NCBI RefSeq assembly: GCF_001456935.1
Contig: NZ_KQ758486.1
Coordinates: 1 to 64,000 of the forward strand
DNA: 64,000 bases
Origin: [Bacillus] enclensis
Lineage (GTDB): Bacteria > Bacillota > Bacilli > Bacillales > Bacillaceae_B
Direction of reading: 5' to 3'
This document shows positions 52,634 through 61,524 of this stretch, piece after piece (positions within the stretch are counted from its first letter, which is position 1; each line of letters opens with the position of its first letter). The position numbers and the translations under genes were made by a program. Below the pieces are notes generated by a model that had not been told where the DNA came from, did no database searches, and saw nothing but the letters and a program-made list of their open reading frames with translations.

Positions 52634-53770
52634 ATGAAATTCACAACGAAAGTCGTACATAGCCAGCTGAAAGGCACCGAAGAAATCCGCAGCAAGACCA
52701 CACCGATTTACCAGACTTCGGCGTTTTCATTCAAATCGTTGGAGGAACTTGAAGGATTCTATGAAGGGAAATCCCCTTATCTTTATACACGGACGGGAAA
52801 TCCGAATACGGACGAGCTCGGCGGGATGGTCGCTGCCCTCGAGGGGGCCCCGGCCGGTGTCGCCACGTCATCCGGTTTGTCGGCGATCCTTGCCGCCGTG
52901 CTTGCCGTCGTCCAGTCAGGCGACCACATCATCGCAGCGGAAGACCTGTACGGAGGCACCTTCCATATGCTGAAAGAAGAGCTGAAAGGCTTCGGAATTG
53001 AAACGACATTCGTCGATTTCACGAGCCGAGAGGAAATTGAACAGGCCATCACGCCCCGGACCAAATTGCTCTACAGTGAAACGGTCACCAACCCGTTCAT
53101 GAGAGTGGAGGATATCCAGCAGCTCGTCGAACTTGCTGAAAAACATAACCTCAAAACGATCATCGACAACACCTTCGCCACACCATACCTTCGCCAGCCG
53201 TATCTTGAAGGTGTAGATCTGGTGGCCCACAGCGCCACCAAATACATCGGCGGCCACAGCGATATCACCGCAGGCGTGGTGACAGGAAAGGAAGAGCTGG
53301 TAAAAAAAGCACGGGAAAAAGTGGTAAACATGGGCTCCAACTTAAGCCCGTTCGAAGCATGGCTCACGGCTAGGGGAGCAAAGACGCTCGGCCTCAGGAT
53401 GGAAGCCCAGGCCCGCAATTCCGGCATCCTGGCAGACAACTTGCGATCGAACCAGCATATCAAGCACGTATACTATCCGGACAATCTGTCCGAAAAAGGA
53501 CACGGTGCCATCGTCACCATCGAACTCGACGCGTCCTGCAACATCAGCGCATTTTTCAAATCGCTCGGCTGGATCAAAATCGTGCCGACCCTGGCAGGAG
53601 TCGAAACCACCGTCTCCTACCCACTAGGCACCTCCCACCGGGCCCTGCCCAAAGAAGCCCAGCAAAAACTCGGCATCAACACCCACGTCGTCCGCATCTC
53701 CCTCGGAATAGAAGACGCCGAAGACATCGTGGCCCAGTTCAACGAAGCAATCGAAAAATCTGTTGGTTAG
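52634..53770 (+). CDS. Cys/Met-metabolism PLP enzyme (cystathionine gamma-synthase/lyase type)
   Basis: 378 residues. TTPIYQTSAF, YTRTGNPN, ATSSGLSAI and the PLP lysine in AHSATKYIGGHSD define the trans-sulfuration family; length and sequence fit MetI/MccB-like enzymes. Whether it makes or cleaves cystathionine cannot be read from the motifs. ATG 52634 behind GAGGAAGG. It lacks its own S-box but lies close to the S-box-controlled metY-metX. Confidence 0.88.
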   Translation: MKFTTKVVHSQLKGTEEIRSKTTPIYQTSAFSFKSLEELEGFYEGKSPYLYTRTGNPNTDELGGMVAALEGAPAGVATSSGLSAILAAVLAVVQSGDHIIAAEDLYGGTFHMLKEELKGFGIETTFVDFTSREEIEQAITPRTKLLYSETVTNPFMRVEDIQQLVELAEKHNLKTIIDNTFATPYLRQPYLEGVDLVAHSATKYIGGHSDITAGVVTGKEELVKKAREKVVNMGSNLSPFEAWLTARGAKTLGLRMEAQARNSGILADNLRSNQHIKHVYYPDNLSEKGHGAIVTIELDASCNISAFFKSLGWIKIVPTLAGVETTVSYPLGTSHRALPKEAQQKLGINTHVVRISLGIEDAEDIVAQFNEAIEKSVG

Positions 53771-53877
53771 TATGTTTTTGAAATTTTCTATGAGGTTTTT
53801 TAAGGCTGCTGAGTGGCAGGGAAATTTGTTTTTTAATAATTTTTTTTGAAGCATAAAACTATATTTCACCGCTTCCA

Positions 53878-54008
53878 GCAGTTGATTGGAGTGCAAGACG
53901 AAGACTCCTGCGGGAAGAGTAGCTGATGTGAGACCCCGCAGGAACGAAGTGACGAGGAGGCTCACGGGCTACCCGCGGAAAGCGTAGTCCTGCACGGAAA
54001 TCAACTGC
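53878..54008. repeat. Palindromic 130-bp element, copy D
   Basis: Arms GCAGTTGAT...ATCAACTGC around GTGCAAGAC...GTCCTGCAC, core ACTCCTGCGGG and ACCCCGCAGGAACG. Confidence 0.88.
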
Positions 54009-54148
54009 GTATAAAGAACCCCCTATCCAAGTAAACGAAAATAATCAAAATACCAAAATAATAAAAAAAATCAGAAAATACTCTTGACGATGAAACAATC
54101 AGCCTTTATAATTCATCTCAACGCACTACTTAAAAAACAACTAAATCG

Positions 54149-54271
54149 CTCTTATCCAGAGAGGCGGAGGGACTAGGCCCGATGAAGCCCGGCAACCTTC
54201 ATGCCTGCGAACAACTCGCAGCTGCATGAAAAGGTGCTAATTCCTGCAGACGAAAGTCTGAAAGATAAGAG
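54149..54271 (+). ncRNA. SAM-I riboswitch (S-box)
   Basis: P1 strands CTCTTATC and GATAAGAG, with the S-box core AGAGGCGGAGGGA, GGCCCGATGAAGCCCGGCAACC and AAGGTGCTAATTCC in order. It binds S-adenosylmethionine and stops transcription of metY-metX when SAM is high. Confidence 0.96.
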
Positions 54272-54290
54272 GAGGACCCTATTAAATTAG

Positions 54291-54316
54291 ACCCTCTTCT
54301 TAGGAAGGGGGTTTTT
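54291..54316 (+). terminator. S-box terminator
   Basis: ACCCTCTT / AAGGGGGT stem, then TTTTT. Confidence 0.88.
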
Positions 54317-54477
54317 CATTTTCCTCTTCTTTCAACACTCCTAGAAGGATGGCCGGCCCGGTCAAGCCAGCTGAAAGTACCAGCTGAAACGAAACCGGCA
54401 GCGTCCATCGCAAGCCAATACCCTAAAAACCAAATTAGCAATGGAATCCAAAAACCAAACCCAGGGAGGAATTAACA

Positions 54478-55773
54478 ATGACAAAACAATTCGATATCGA
54501 AACAGTATTACTGCACGGAGGCCAGGCACCGGATCCGTCGACAGGTTCACGCGCCGTCCCGATCTACCAGACAACATCGTACGTTTTCGACAACAGCGAG
54601 CATGCAGCAAAATTATTCGGGCTGGAGGAAGAAGGGAACATCTACTCCCGTATCATGAATCCGACGGTGGACGTCCTTGAAAAACGGATCGCCCTTTTGG
54701 AAGGTGGAATCGGGGCGCTCGGCGTTTCGTCCGGAATGGCCGCAATCTCGCTGTCCATCCTGAATATCGCAGGAGCGGGGGATGAAATCGTAGCTGCGAC
54801 TAATCTTTACGGAGGCACGTACAACCTGTTCTCCACGACGCTTCCGAAATACGGCATCAAGGTGCATTTCGTCGACCCTACAGATCCGGAGAACTTCCGC
54901 AATGCGATCACGCCGAAGACGAAGGCCGTTTTTGCCGAAACGATCGGGAATCCAAGTCTTCACGTGCTGGACATCGAAGCGGTGGCGAAAGTCGCGCATG
55001 ACAATGAAATCCCGCTCATCATCGACAACACCTTCGCTACACCGTATCTGACGAAGCCGATTGAATGGGGCGCTGACATCGTCATCCACTCAGCCACGAA
55101 ATGGATCGGAGGCCACGGCACGGCGATCGGCGGACTCGTGGTTGATGGAGGGAAATTCAATTGGAACAACAAAAAATTCCCGGGCTTCGTGGAAGAAGAC
55201 CCGAGCTATAACGGAATCCGCTTTGGAATCGATGTCGGCGAAGCAGCCTTCATCACCAAACTGCGGGTGCAGCTGCTGCGTGATTTCGGTGCCTGCCTGA
55301 GCCCGCAGAACGCATTCCTGCTGCTGCAGGGGCTTGAAACACTGCATCTCCGGATCGAAAGACACACGGAAAACGCACAGAAAATCGCCGAGCATCTCGA
55401 TCAGCACAGCGGAGTGGCGTGGGTATCCTACCCGGGCCTCGCTCAGCACCCGTCCCACTCACTGACGCAGAAATACCTGAAAAAAGGTGCCGGCTCGATC
55501 GTCGTCTTCGGCATTAAAGGGGGCAGGGACTCAGGCCGGAAAGTGGTCGACAACATCACACTCTGGTCACATGTGGCGAACGTCGGCGATGCGAAATCAC
55601 TCATCATCCATCCGGCTTCGACGACACACCAGCAGCTGAACGAACAGGAACTGCGCTCAACCGGCGTAACCGAAGAATTGGTGAGGTTGTCAGTCGGACT
55701 GGAATCAGCCAAAGATTTGATTGAAGACCTGGATCACGCAATCGAAGCGGCACTTGCAGCGTCACCGGTATAA
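54478..55773 (+). CDS. metY: O-acetylhomoserine sulfhydrylase (homocysteine synthase)
   Basis: 431 residues, longer than its relative at 52634 because of the MetY-specific insertion ([12 protein letters not shown]...). PLP lysine in [13 protein letters not shown]. It makes homocysteine from O-acetylhomoserine and sulfide; the substrate is supplied by the next gene. Behind an S-box riboswitch. Confidence 0.93.
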   Translation: MTKQFDIETVLLHGGQAPDPSTGSRAVPIYQTTSYVFDNSEHAAKLFGLEEEGNIYSRIMNPTVDVLEKRIALLEGGIGALGVSSGMAAISLSILNIAGAGDEIVAATNLYGGTYNLFSTTLPKYGIKVHFVDPTDPENFRNAITPKTKAVFAETIGNPSLHVLDIEAVAKVAHDNEIPLIIDNTFATPYLTKPIEWGADIVIHSATKWIGGHGTAIGGLVVDGGKFNWNNKKFPGFVEEDPSYNGIRFGIDVGEAAFITKLRVQLLRDFGACLSPQNAFLLLQGLETLHLRIERHTENAQKIAEHLDQHSGVAWVSYPGLAQHPSHSLTQKYLKKGAGSIVVFGIKGGRDSGRKVVDNITLWSHVANVGDAKSLIIHPASTTHQQLNEQELRSTGVTEELVRLSVGLESAKDLIEDLDHAIEAALAASPV

Positions 55774-55846
55774 TCAATATTTTTAAAAAGGGAGATCCGG
55801 CCCGAAAAGCCGTCTCCCTCAATTACTGAAAAAAGGAGGCGGCGGA

Positions 55847-56929
55847 ATGGAGAATCCCCACACCCGAGCGGCCCGATACGAAGTCAACTCCATTACGATC
55901 CCAACCCTGACGCTTGAAAGCGGGGAGACCCTGAAGGGGGTCGAGCTTGCCTATGAAAAAACAGGATCAGCAAACGGCCCGGTCATCCTCATTTGCCACG
56001 CCCTTACAGGGAATCATATTGTAAAAGGGACGCCGGGCACCAAAGGCTGGTGGGACGGACTCATCGGCCCGGGTTCGTACCTGGATACCGATGAATATAC
56101 GATTCTTTCATTCAATGTCCTTGGCGGCAACGACGGCAGCACGGGTCCGGCATCGATCGACCCGCCGACCGGCAGGCGGTATGGCCGGGAGTTTCCGGGC
56201 GTCACCGTTAGGGACATGGTGAAAGCTCAATACCTGGCGTTGAAGGAACTGAACATCCCGCACGTTCACGCAGTCATCGGCGGTTCACTCGGCGGGATGC
56301 AGGCACTCGAATGGGGGATGATGTTCCCGTCCTTCGTCGATAAAGTGTTCGCCCTTGCCGTCACACCGACTCTCAGCGACTACGGCCTTGCCTTCAATCA
56401 TATCGGCATCCAGGCGATCGAATCGGATCCCGATTTTCAAAACGGTCAATACCCCGAAGGCGCACATATAAAAGGTTTGGAGATTGCGAGGATGGCCGGC
56501 ATGGTCACATACAGGACGCCGCTCCTTTTCGACGACCGTTTCAAGCGTGAAGAAGCGCAGTCCGGTTTTCAAGTGGAAAGCTATTTGAACTACCAGGGCA
56601 GGAAGCTTGCATCTCGATTCGATCCAAACAGCTACCTCACCCTCCTGAAAGCCATGAACTCGCATGACTTGAGCAGGGGCCGCGGCTGCACGCTCGATGA
56701 CATCGCCGAACACTATCCAACCGAGCTGATCACCATCAGTTATGAGGGCGACCTCATCTACTCCCCGGAATACATGGAACGTTTTACAAAACGGGTGCGG
56801 TCGGGGAGGCATTATTTCGTTTCCACAGCTTTCGGCCACGACGGGTTTCTGGTCGAATTCGAAAAATGGGGCAGCATGATTTCCTCCCATTTGAAAAATG
56901 TTCAGACAAAACGGGTTGTGAACGGCTGA
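55847..56929 (+). CDS. metX: Homoserine O-acetyltransferase
   Basis: 360 residues, alpha/beta hydrolase fold. Nucleophile Ser in IGGSLGGMQALEWG, oxyanion and substrate loop FNVLGGNDGSTGPASIDP, and the catalytic His in FGHDGFLVE. It forms O-acetylhomoserine for MetY. AAAGGAGG ribosome binding site. A GGGAGA/TCTCCC hairpin without T-run (55790-55818) lies between the two genes and may tune their ratio. Confidence 0.94.
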   Translation: MENPHTRAARYEVNSITIPTLTLESGETLKGVELAYEKTGSANGPVILICHALTGNHIVKGTPGTKGWWDGLIGPGSYLDTDEYTILSFNVLGGNDGSTGPASIDPPTGRRYGREFPGVTVRDMVKAQYLALKELNIPHVHAVIGGSLGGMQALEWGMMFPSFVDKVFALAVTPTLSDYGLAFNHIGIQAIESDPDFQNGQYPEGAHIKGLEIARMAGMVTYRTPLLFDDRFKREEAQSGFQVESYLNYQGRKLASRFDPNSYLTLLKAMNSHDLSRGRGCTLDDIAEHYPTELITISYEGDLIYSPEYMERFTKRVRSGRHYFVSTAFGHDGFLVEFEKWGSMISSHLKNVQTKRVVNG

Positions 56930-56971
56930 CGTATCATAACCCGTCCCCCTCCGGCATATAGTTTAATAAGC

Positions 56972-57020
56972 AAAGACATCGCACCGCGGAATCGCGCGTT
57001 TTTGTGCGGTGTCTTTTTTA
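56972..57020 (+). terminator. Terminator of metYX
   Basis: AAAGACATCGCAC / GTGCGGTGTCTTT hairpin with T-run. Confidence 0.9.
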
Positions 57021-57173
57021 TAAAAAAATGGTGAGTGTCCGGCTCGATTAAGGTACTCAGGATGTGTTTGCCCCGGACAGGCAGTCAGCCCGCGGCTGAT
57101 AAAAGGACAAACCATCCCTCGCGCATGCCGGCGCTTTTCGTATCAGCCATGACAACAAGTTGGAGGGGGAAAT

Positions 57174-58646
57174 ATGGAGTTGAAAGGCAGAAAGCTTATC
57201 ATCACAATCCTGATCAGCATGCTGATCGGGGCAGGCGGAATGTACGGCGGATTCACCCTGTTTGATTTCGGCAATTCAGGGGACGAGCTCACAGAGTACA
57301 GCGGTAACGGGGATGTCGCTGACAAACTCCACAAAGTGGAAGTGGCCTATGACCTCATCAGCGAGAAATTTTTTCAGGACGTGAATAAAGGGGAACTAGT
57401 GGAAGGGGCCATCCAGGGAATGCTGAAAACCCTGAATGATCCCTACTCGGTCTACATGAACGCCGAGACGGCTTCACAGTTCAACGATGCGCTCGACTCT
57501 TCCTTCGAAGGGATCGGGGCGGAGGTCACGATGATGGACGGGAAACTGGTCATCGTTGCACCTTTTAAAAATTCACCTGCAGAAGAAGCTGGGCTGAAAC
57601 CTAATGACCGCATTGTCAAAATCGATGGCAGCAGCATCGACGGCCTCGATTTATATGAGGCGACTCTTAAGATAAGAGGGAAAAAAGGAACCGAAGTGAA
57701 ATTGGAATTGCTGAGGGAAGGCGTCTCCGAACCGATCGAAGTCTCCGTCAAACGCGATGAGATCCCGGTCGAAACCGTCCACTCGGATGTGAAAAAAGTG
57801 AACGGAACCAAAACAGGCTATATCCAGATCACCACCTTCTCTGAAAACACCGCCGCAGACTTCAAGAAGCAGCTGGCAGAACTCGAAAAGGATAAGGTGA
57901 AGGGACTTGTCATCGACGTTCGCGGCAACCCGGGCGGACTGTTATCCAGCGTCGAACAGATCCTTCAGGAGTTCGTCACAGGGAAGAAGCCTTATATCCA
58001 AATCCAGGAACGAAACGGCGAAGTCATGAAATCCTTCTCTGATAAAAAAGAAAAGAAAGCCTATCCGGTCGTCGTCCTCATCGATGAAGGAAGCGCATCC
58101 GCCTCCGAAATCCTTGCCGGGGCACTCAAGGAAACGGAAGGCTATCCGCTTATCGGGACAAAGAGCTTCGGAAAAGGAACCGTCCAGCAGGCCGTTCCGA
58201 TGGGAGACGGCAGCAACATCAAGCTGACAATGTACAAATGGCTCACACCGAACGGAAACTGGATCCACAAAAAAGGGATCAGACCAGACGTCGCAGTGAA
58301 GCAGCCGGCTTACTACTACGCCCACCCGCTTCAAATCGAAAAACCGCTGAAGCCCGAAATGAACAACGAGCAGGTGAAAAATGCACAGGAAATGCTGAAA
58401 GGCCTCGGATTCATGCTCGACCGCTCCGACGGTTACTACAGCAAGAAAACAGAACAGGCCGTCAAGGAATTCCAAATCCAGCAGGGTCTCGACTCTAACG
58501 GCATCATCGACAGCAAAACAGCCGAACACCTGCAGGCCGAAATCTACCAGCAAATCCAAAACGAAAAGAACGACCTCCAGCTCCAAGCCGCCATCGAATA
58601 CGTAAACCGCATCGCAAAGGCCCAGGCAGCGAGAGGGTCGGAATAG
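57174..58646 (+). CDS. ctpB: S41-family C-terminal processing protease CtpB
   Basis: 490 residues. N-terminal membrane anchor, PDZ domain (GIGAEVTMMDGKLVIVAPFKNSPAEEAGLKPND), protease core with Ser in GSASASEILAG and Lys in GTKSFGKGTVQ, and a C-terminal peptidoglycan-binding domain (VKNAQEMLKGLGF). In B. subtilis CtpB cleaves SpoIVFA and times pro-sigma-K processing in sporulation. It is in the expected place after ftsEX, with inserted genes between. Confidence 0.93.
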   Translation: MELKGRKLIITILISMLIGAGGMYGGFTLFDFGNSGDELTEYSGNGDVADKLHKVEVAYDLISEKFFQDVNKGELVEGAIQGMLKTLNDPYSVYMNAETASQFNDALDSSFEGIGAEVTMMDGKLVIVAPFKNSPAEEAGLKPNDRIVKIDGSSIDGLDLYEATLKIRGKKGTEVKLELLREGVSEPIEVSVKRDEIPVETVHSDVKKVNGTKTGYIQITTFSENTAADFKKQLAELEKDKVKGLVIDVRGNPGGLLSSVEQILQEFVTGKKPYIQIQERNGEVMKSFSDKKEKKAYPVVVLIDEGSASASEILAGALKETEGYPLIGTKSFGKGTVQQAVPMGDGSNIKLTMYKWLTPNGNWIHKKGIRPDVAVKQPAYYYAHPLQIEKPLKPEMNNEQVKNAQEMLKGLGFMLDRSDGYYSKKTEQAVKEFQIQQGLDSNGIIDSKTAEHLQAEIYQQIQNEKNDLQLQAAIEYVNRIAKAQAARGSE

Positions 58647-58660
58647 TAAGTTGGGATGAT

Positions 58661-58688
58661 CGCCTTCCTTTGGGGAGGCGGTTTTTTT
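58661..58688 (+). terminator. Terminator of ctpB
   Basis: CGCCTTCC / GGAGGCG stem, then seven T residues. Confidence 0.9.
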
Positions 58689-58697
58689 GTGCGTTTT

Positions 58698-58993
58698 GTG
58701 TGTACCTGGTACAGGGAGCTTTGATTGTACCTGGTACAATGACTGCTTCGTGTACCTGGTATACTGCCCGCCGATTGTACCTGGTACAAAAAAGCGGATC
58801 CTGTACCCTGGTACACAACCGTAAAACCGGTGGCCATCGGCTGTTCCTGGCACAAAACCGGTGATTTGTGCCAGGAACAAAACCACCCGATTGTGCCTGG
58901 CACCAAATAAAAAACCGCTCCATCCCCCGCGAGCCAGGCTCAAACACCCCAATCTGAGCCAGGCTCAAAACCCCCAAATCGAGCCAGGCACCC
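58698..58993. repeat. CC(A/T)GG palindrome array 7
   Basis: Eleven units; cores at 58705, 58730, 58755, 58780, 58807, 58846, 58871, 58896, 58934, 58959 and 58984. Within the blocks the spacing is 25, with jumps of 27, 39 and 38 where the arm class changes: five GTACC/GGTAC, three GTGCC/GGCAC-type, three GAGCC/GGCTC. Confidence 0.92.
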
Positions 58994-59140
58994 CCAACTC
59001 ACCCACAACTCATTCCCATCCTCTCCCCATCACAGGCAAATCAATCATTTCTACCCATCCACCCGTGAATCTATGCACTATTTCTCAACCAAAATCTATT
59101 ATATAGAGTGAAACAATTTTAATAGAAAGGAGGCAAATAC

Positions 59141-59902
59141 ATGTTTGATATAAAAGGAAAAGTGGCGGTTGTGACGGGAGGCGGAAGGGGCCTCGGGAAA
59201 GAGATGGCGCTTGGCCTGGGTGAAGCGGGTGCGCATGTTGTAGTGTGCTCTAGGAATCTGGCAGCCTGCGAAGAAGTGCGGGATTCCCTGATGGCACTGG
59301 GTGTGAAGTCTCTTGCTTTCTCCTGTGATGTCACGAAAAAAGAAGATGTCGTCCATATAATAGAAGAAACAGTGAAAGAGTTTGGCAGGATTGATATTTT
59401 GATCAATAACAGCGGGACTTCGTGGGCGGGTCCGTTTTTGGATGTGCCTGCTGATAAATGGGACAAGGTCATGGATGTGAATGTGAAGGGGACGTTCCTG
59501 TTTTCGCAGGAAGCGGCGAAGGTGATGGTGAAGCAGAAGTCGGGAAAGATCATCAATATCGCATCGGTGTCAGGTTTTGGGGGTACGGATCCAAGGCTGA
59601 TGGACACCGTTCCTTACAATGCTAGTAAAGGTGCGGTCATCACGCTTACAAAGGATCTTGCCGTTAAACTTGCCTCTCATAATATCCAGGTGAATGCGAT
59701 TGCGCCGGGCTTCTTCCCTACTAAAATCACCAAACAGCTTTTTGCAGAGCAGGGGAATGCGATCATGCAGCATATCCCAGCGAAACGATTCGGTGAAGGA
59801 GAAGACCTGCGCGGGATTGCTGTCTTTCTTTCATCGGCTGCCTCTCAGTATGTGAATGGCCATATTCTAATCGTGGACGGCGGAATATCCGCCCAGGCAT
59901 AA
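59141..59902 (+). CDS. SDR-family oxidoreductase (FabG/PhaB-like)
   Basis: 253 residues, classical short-chain dehydrogenase: TGGGRGLGKE (NADP loop), NNSG, catalytic Ser in IASVSG and YNASK (YxxxK). Given the PhaC-like neighbour, acetoacetyl-CoA reduction is a reasonable guess. First gene of a four-gene operon. Ribosome binding site AAAGGAGG. Confidence 0.88.
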   Translation: MFDIKGKVAVVTGGGRGLGKEMALGLGEAGAHVVVCSRNLAACEEVRDSLMALGVKSLAFSCDVTKKEDVVHIIEETVKEFGRIDILINNSGTSWAGPFLDVPADKWDKVMDVNVKGTFLFSQEAAKVMVKQKSGKIINIASVSGFGGTDPRLMDTVPYNASKGAVITLTKDLAVKLASHNIQVNAIAPGFFPTKITKQLFAEQGNAIMQHIPAKRFGEGEDLRGIAVFLSSAASQYVNGHILIVDGGISAQA

Positions 59903-59917
59903 AAGGAGAAATGAAGA

Positions 59918-60130
59918 ATGGATGAATGGTATAGAGAATTAAAGGTTGCGGGGACGCGTGCCGAGTTTGAGATCAATCAGGCAATCAAAGCCGAAATCAA
60001 TCAGAGGGAAGTCATTGAAGCATACAAAACGGTGACGGAAACGATCATGAGTATTCTTCAAATCCTGACTTTTGTGCTGCTGTTTGTCGAATTTCTCAAT
60101 CAAAGAATGCTGATCGAACATGTCAGCTAA
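59918..60130 (+). CDS. Small helical/membrane protein in the PhaC-like operon
   Basis: 70 residues. A charged first half (MDEWYRELKVAGTRAEFEINQAIKAEINQREV) is followed by a hydrophobic helix (SILQILTFVLLFVEFL). No family recognised. Fifteen bp after the SDR gene and 14 bp before the PhaC-like gene, so co-expressed; it could have a granule- or membrane-targeting role like PhaR or phasins, but this is a guess. Confidence 0.75.
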   Translation: MDEWYRELKVAGTRAEFEINQAIKAEINQREVIEAYKTVTETIMSILQILTFVLLFVEFLNQRMLIEHVS

Positions 60131-60144
60131 GGGGGGTGAAGCGA

Positions 60145-61173
60145 ATGGAAGATAATCTGGACTTACTAAAAGAAATAGAGCGGTGGAAAGGGTTTTTCAG
60201 TACGATCTCAATGAATGAGGAATGGAAACCGAACTTCCCTAGGGAGGCTATCTGGAAAAAGGGGACATGCACGCTCTGGCACTACCGGCAGGAAGAACCC
60301 AACGGCAAGATCCCGATGTTCTTGCTGTATTCACCGATCAACAAACCGAGCATTCTCGATTTGACTAAGGATTACAGCATGGTCGGAGGGTTCCTCGAGG
60401 AAGGATATGATGTATACCTTTTTGAATTCGGAGCACCGTCGCAGGAGGACCGTTCCATCGGTCTCGAAGAATACTTGTTTCAGTACATTGATCAGGCGAT
60501 AAAACAGATGCTGGTGCACAGCGGGCAAGCCAAGATGTCCCTTGCCGGTTTCTGTCTGGGTGGGACGCTTGCAGCCATCTATGCATCCCTGCGGCCGGAC
60601 ATCGTGAAAAACCTGCTCCTTTTCGTCACACCGGTCGATTTTCAGTCGGTGCCGGAATTCAGCGAATGGATTGAAGCGCTGAAAAGCGGGGAGCTGGATT
60701 TCAGACCGCTGATTGAACAGAGCGGGACGATACCGGCTCACGTAATGAAAGCAGGAATGCGTCTGTTGACTTCCCCGGTCTATTTTTCACCCTATCTGTC
60801 CCTGTTGACGAAATCCTATGATCCGGGGCATGCCTATTATTGGTATCGTTTCAATCAGTGGACCAACGACCATATCCCGATGACAGGAGCTTTCGCACTG
60901 GATATAACCGAGTACTTTGTGAAAAGGAATGTCCTTTTGAATGGAGGCTTCGAGCTCGGCGGGGAAACGGTCGATTTGAAGAATATCACTTCGAATATGT
61001 ACATGATTTCATCAAGGTACGATCAAATGGTCCCCAGCGATATTTCGTCCCCGCTGATGACTCTCGTTTCCAGCCGTGACACGCACCTGGAACTGGTGGA
61101 AGGCGGGCATGCAAGCTTGATAAAAAACAGCATTTCCCAACATCTGAAAGAGTGGCTTGGGGAACGCGCATAA
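60145..61173 (+). CDS. PhaC-like alpha/beta hydrolase (class III/IV PHA synthase family)
   Basis: 342 residues. AIWKKGTCTLWHYR, LLYSPINKPSILDLT and GYDVYLFEFGAPS match the class III/IV synthase pattern; the nucleophile box is GFCLGG (GxCxG with Cys). A likely catalytic Asp (SRYDQMVPS) and His (EGGHASLI) are present. It would polymerise hydroxyacyl-CoA or act on a related acyl thioester. ATG 60145 behind AAGGGGGG. No phaR or phaP homologue of normal size is visible nearby. Confidence 0.82.
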   Translation: MEDNLDLLKEIERWKGFFSTISMNEEWKPNFPREAIWKKGTCTLWHYRQEEPNGKIPMFLLYSPINKPSILDLTKDYSMVGGFLEEGYDVYLFEFGAPSQEDRSIGLEEYLFQYIDQAIKQMLVHSGQAKMSLAGFCLGGTLAAIYASLRPDIVKNLLLFVTPVDFQSVPEFSEWIEALKSGELDFRPLIEQSGTIPAHVMKAGMRLLTSPVYFSPYLSLLTKSYDPGHAYYWYRFNQWTNDHIPMTGAFALDITEYFVKRNVLLNGGFELGGETVDLKNITSNMYMISSRYDQMVPSDISSPLMTLVSSRDTHLELVEGGHASLIKNSISQHLKEWLGERA

Positions 61174-61185
61174 AGGAGGGAAGCC

Positions 61186-61281
61186 ATGTATCACGTAGAA
61201 ATTGAGGACGATTTCCCGTACGGTTATCTGGGCTTTGCGTTTGTCGTGTTCAAACAATTTTGGACACAATATATCCAGTAG
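61186..61281 (+). CDS. 31-residue protein at the end of the PhaC-like operon
   Basis: ATG 61186 follows a strong AAAGGAGGG (61173-61180) 12 bp after the PhaC-like stop. MYHVEIEDDFPYGYLGFAFV continues to FKQFWTQYIQ: acidic start, aromatic, hydrophobic middle. A terminator follows at once. No known family; the ribosome binding site and position support translation. Confidence 0.65.
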   Translation: MYHVEIEDDFPYGYLGFAFVVFKQFWTQYIQ

Positions 61282-61288
61282 AAGAATG

Positions 61289-61323
61289 AGCCGGAGGAGA
61301 TTTCTCCTTCCCGGCTGATTTTT
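61289..61323 (+). terminator. Terminator of the PhaC-like operon
   Basis: AGCCGG / CCGGCT with inner pairing GGAGA/TCTCC, then GATTTTT. Confidence 0.88.
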
Positions 61324-61524
61324 ACATAGGGGAGAAATTCCGACATCATTTCCCGGGAAAATATCGGGTTTGCTGTCGAAATAACCGAAGGCTTTGCGTA
61401 TATCCGGGAAATTCCCCGCGTGGATTTCCGGTTGTAATAGAATCAGAATAAAATTGCAATAGGTTTTGGAGGGGGATTTTGATAAAATAATAGATAACAG
61501 TTTAAAAGAGGGGGTGACGTTTCA

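Noticed and set aside
54009-54148. T-box or second riboswitch before metY
   Set aside because: Only the S-box at 54149 has a recognisable core; the sequence before it is A-rich and unstructured.
58504-58977. Minus-strand frames over array 7, up to 336 codons including part of ctpB
   Set aside because: They are made of translated repeat units (VPGT, CARN-like strings) and antisense of ctpB; no coding evidence.
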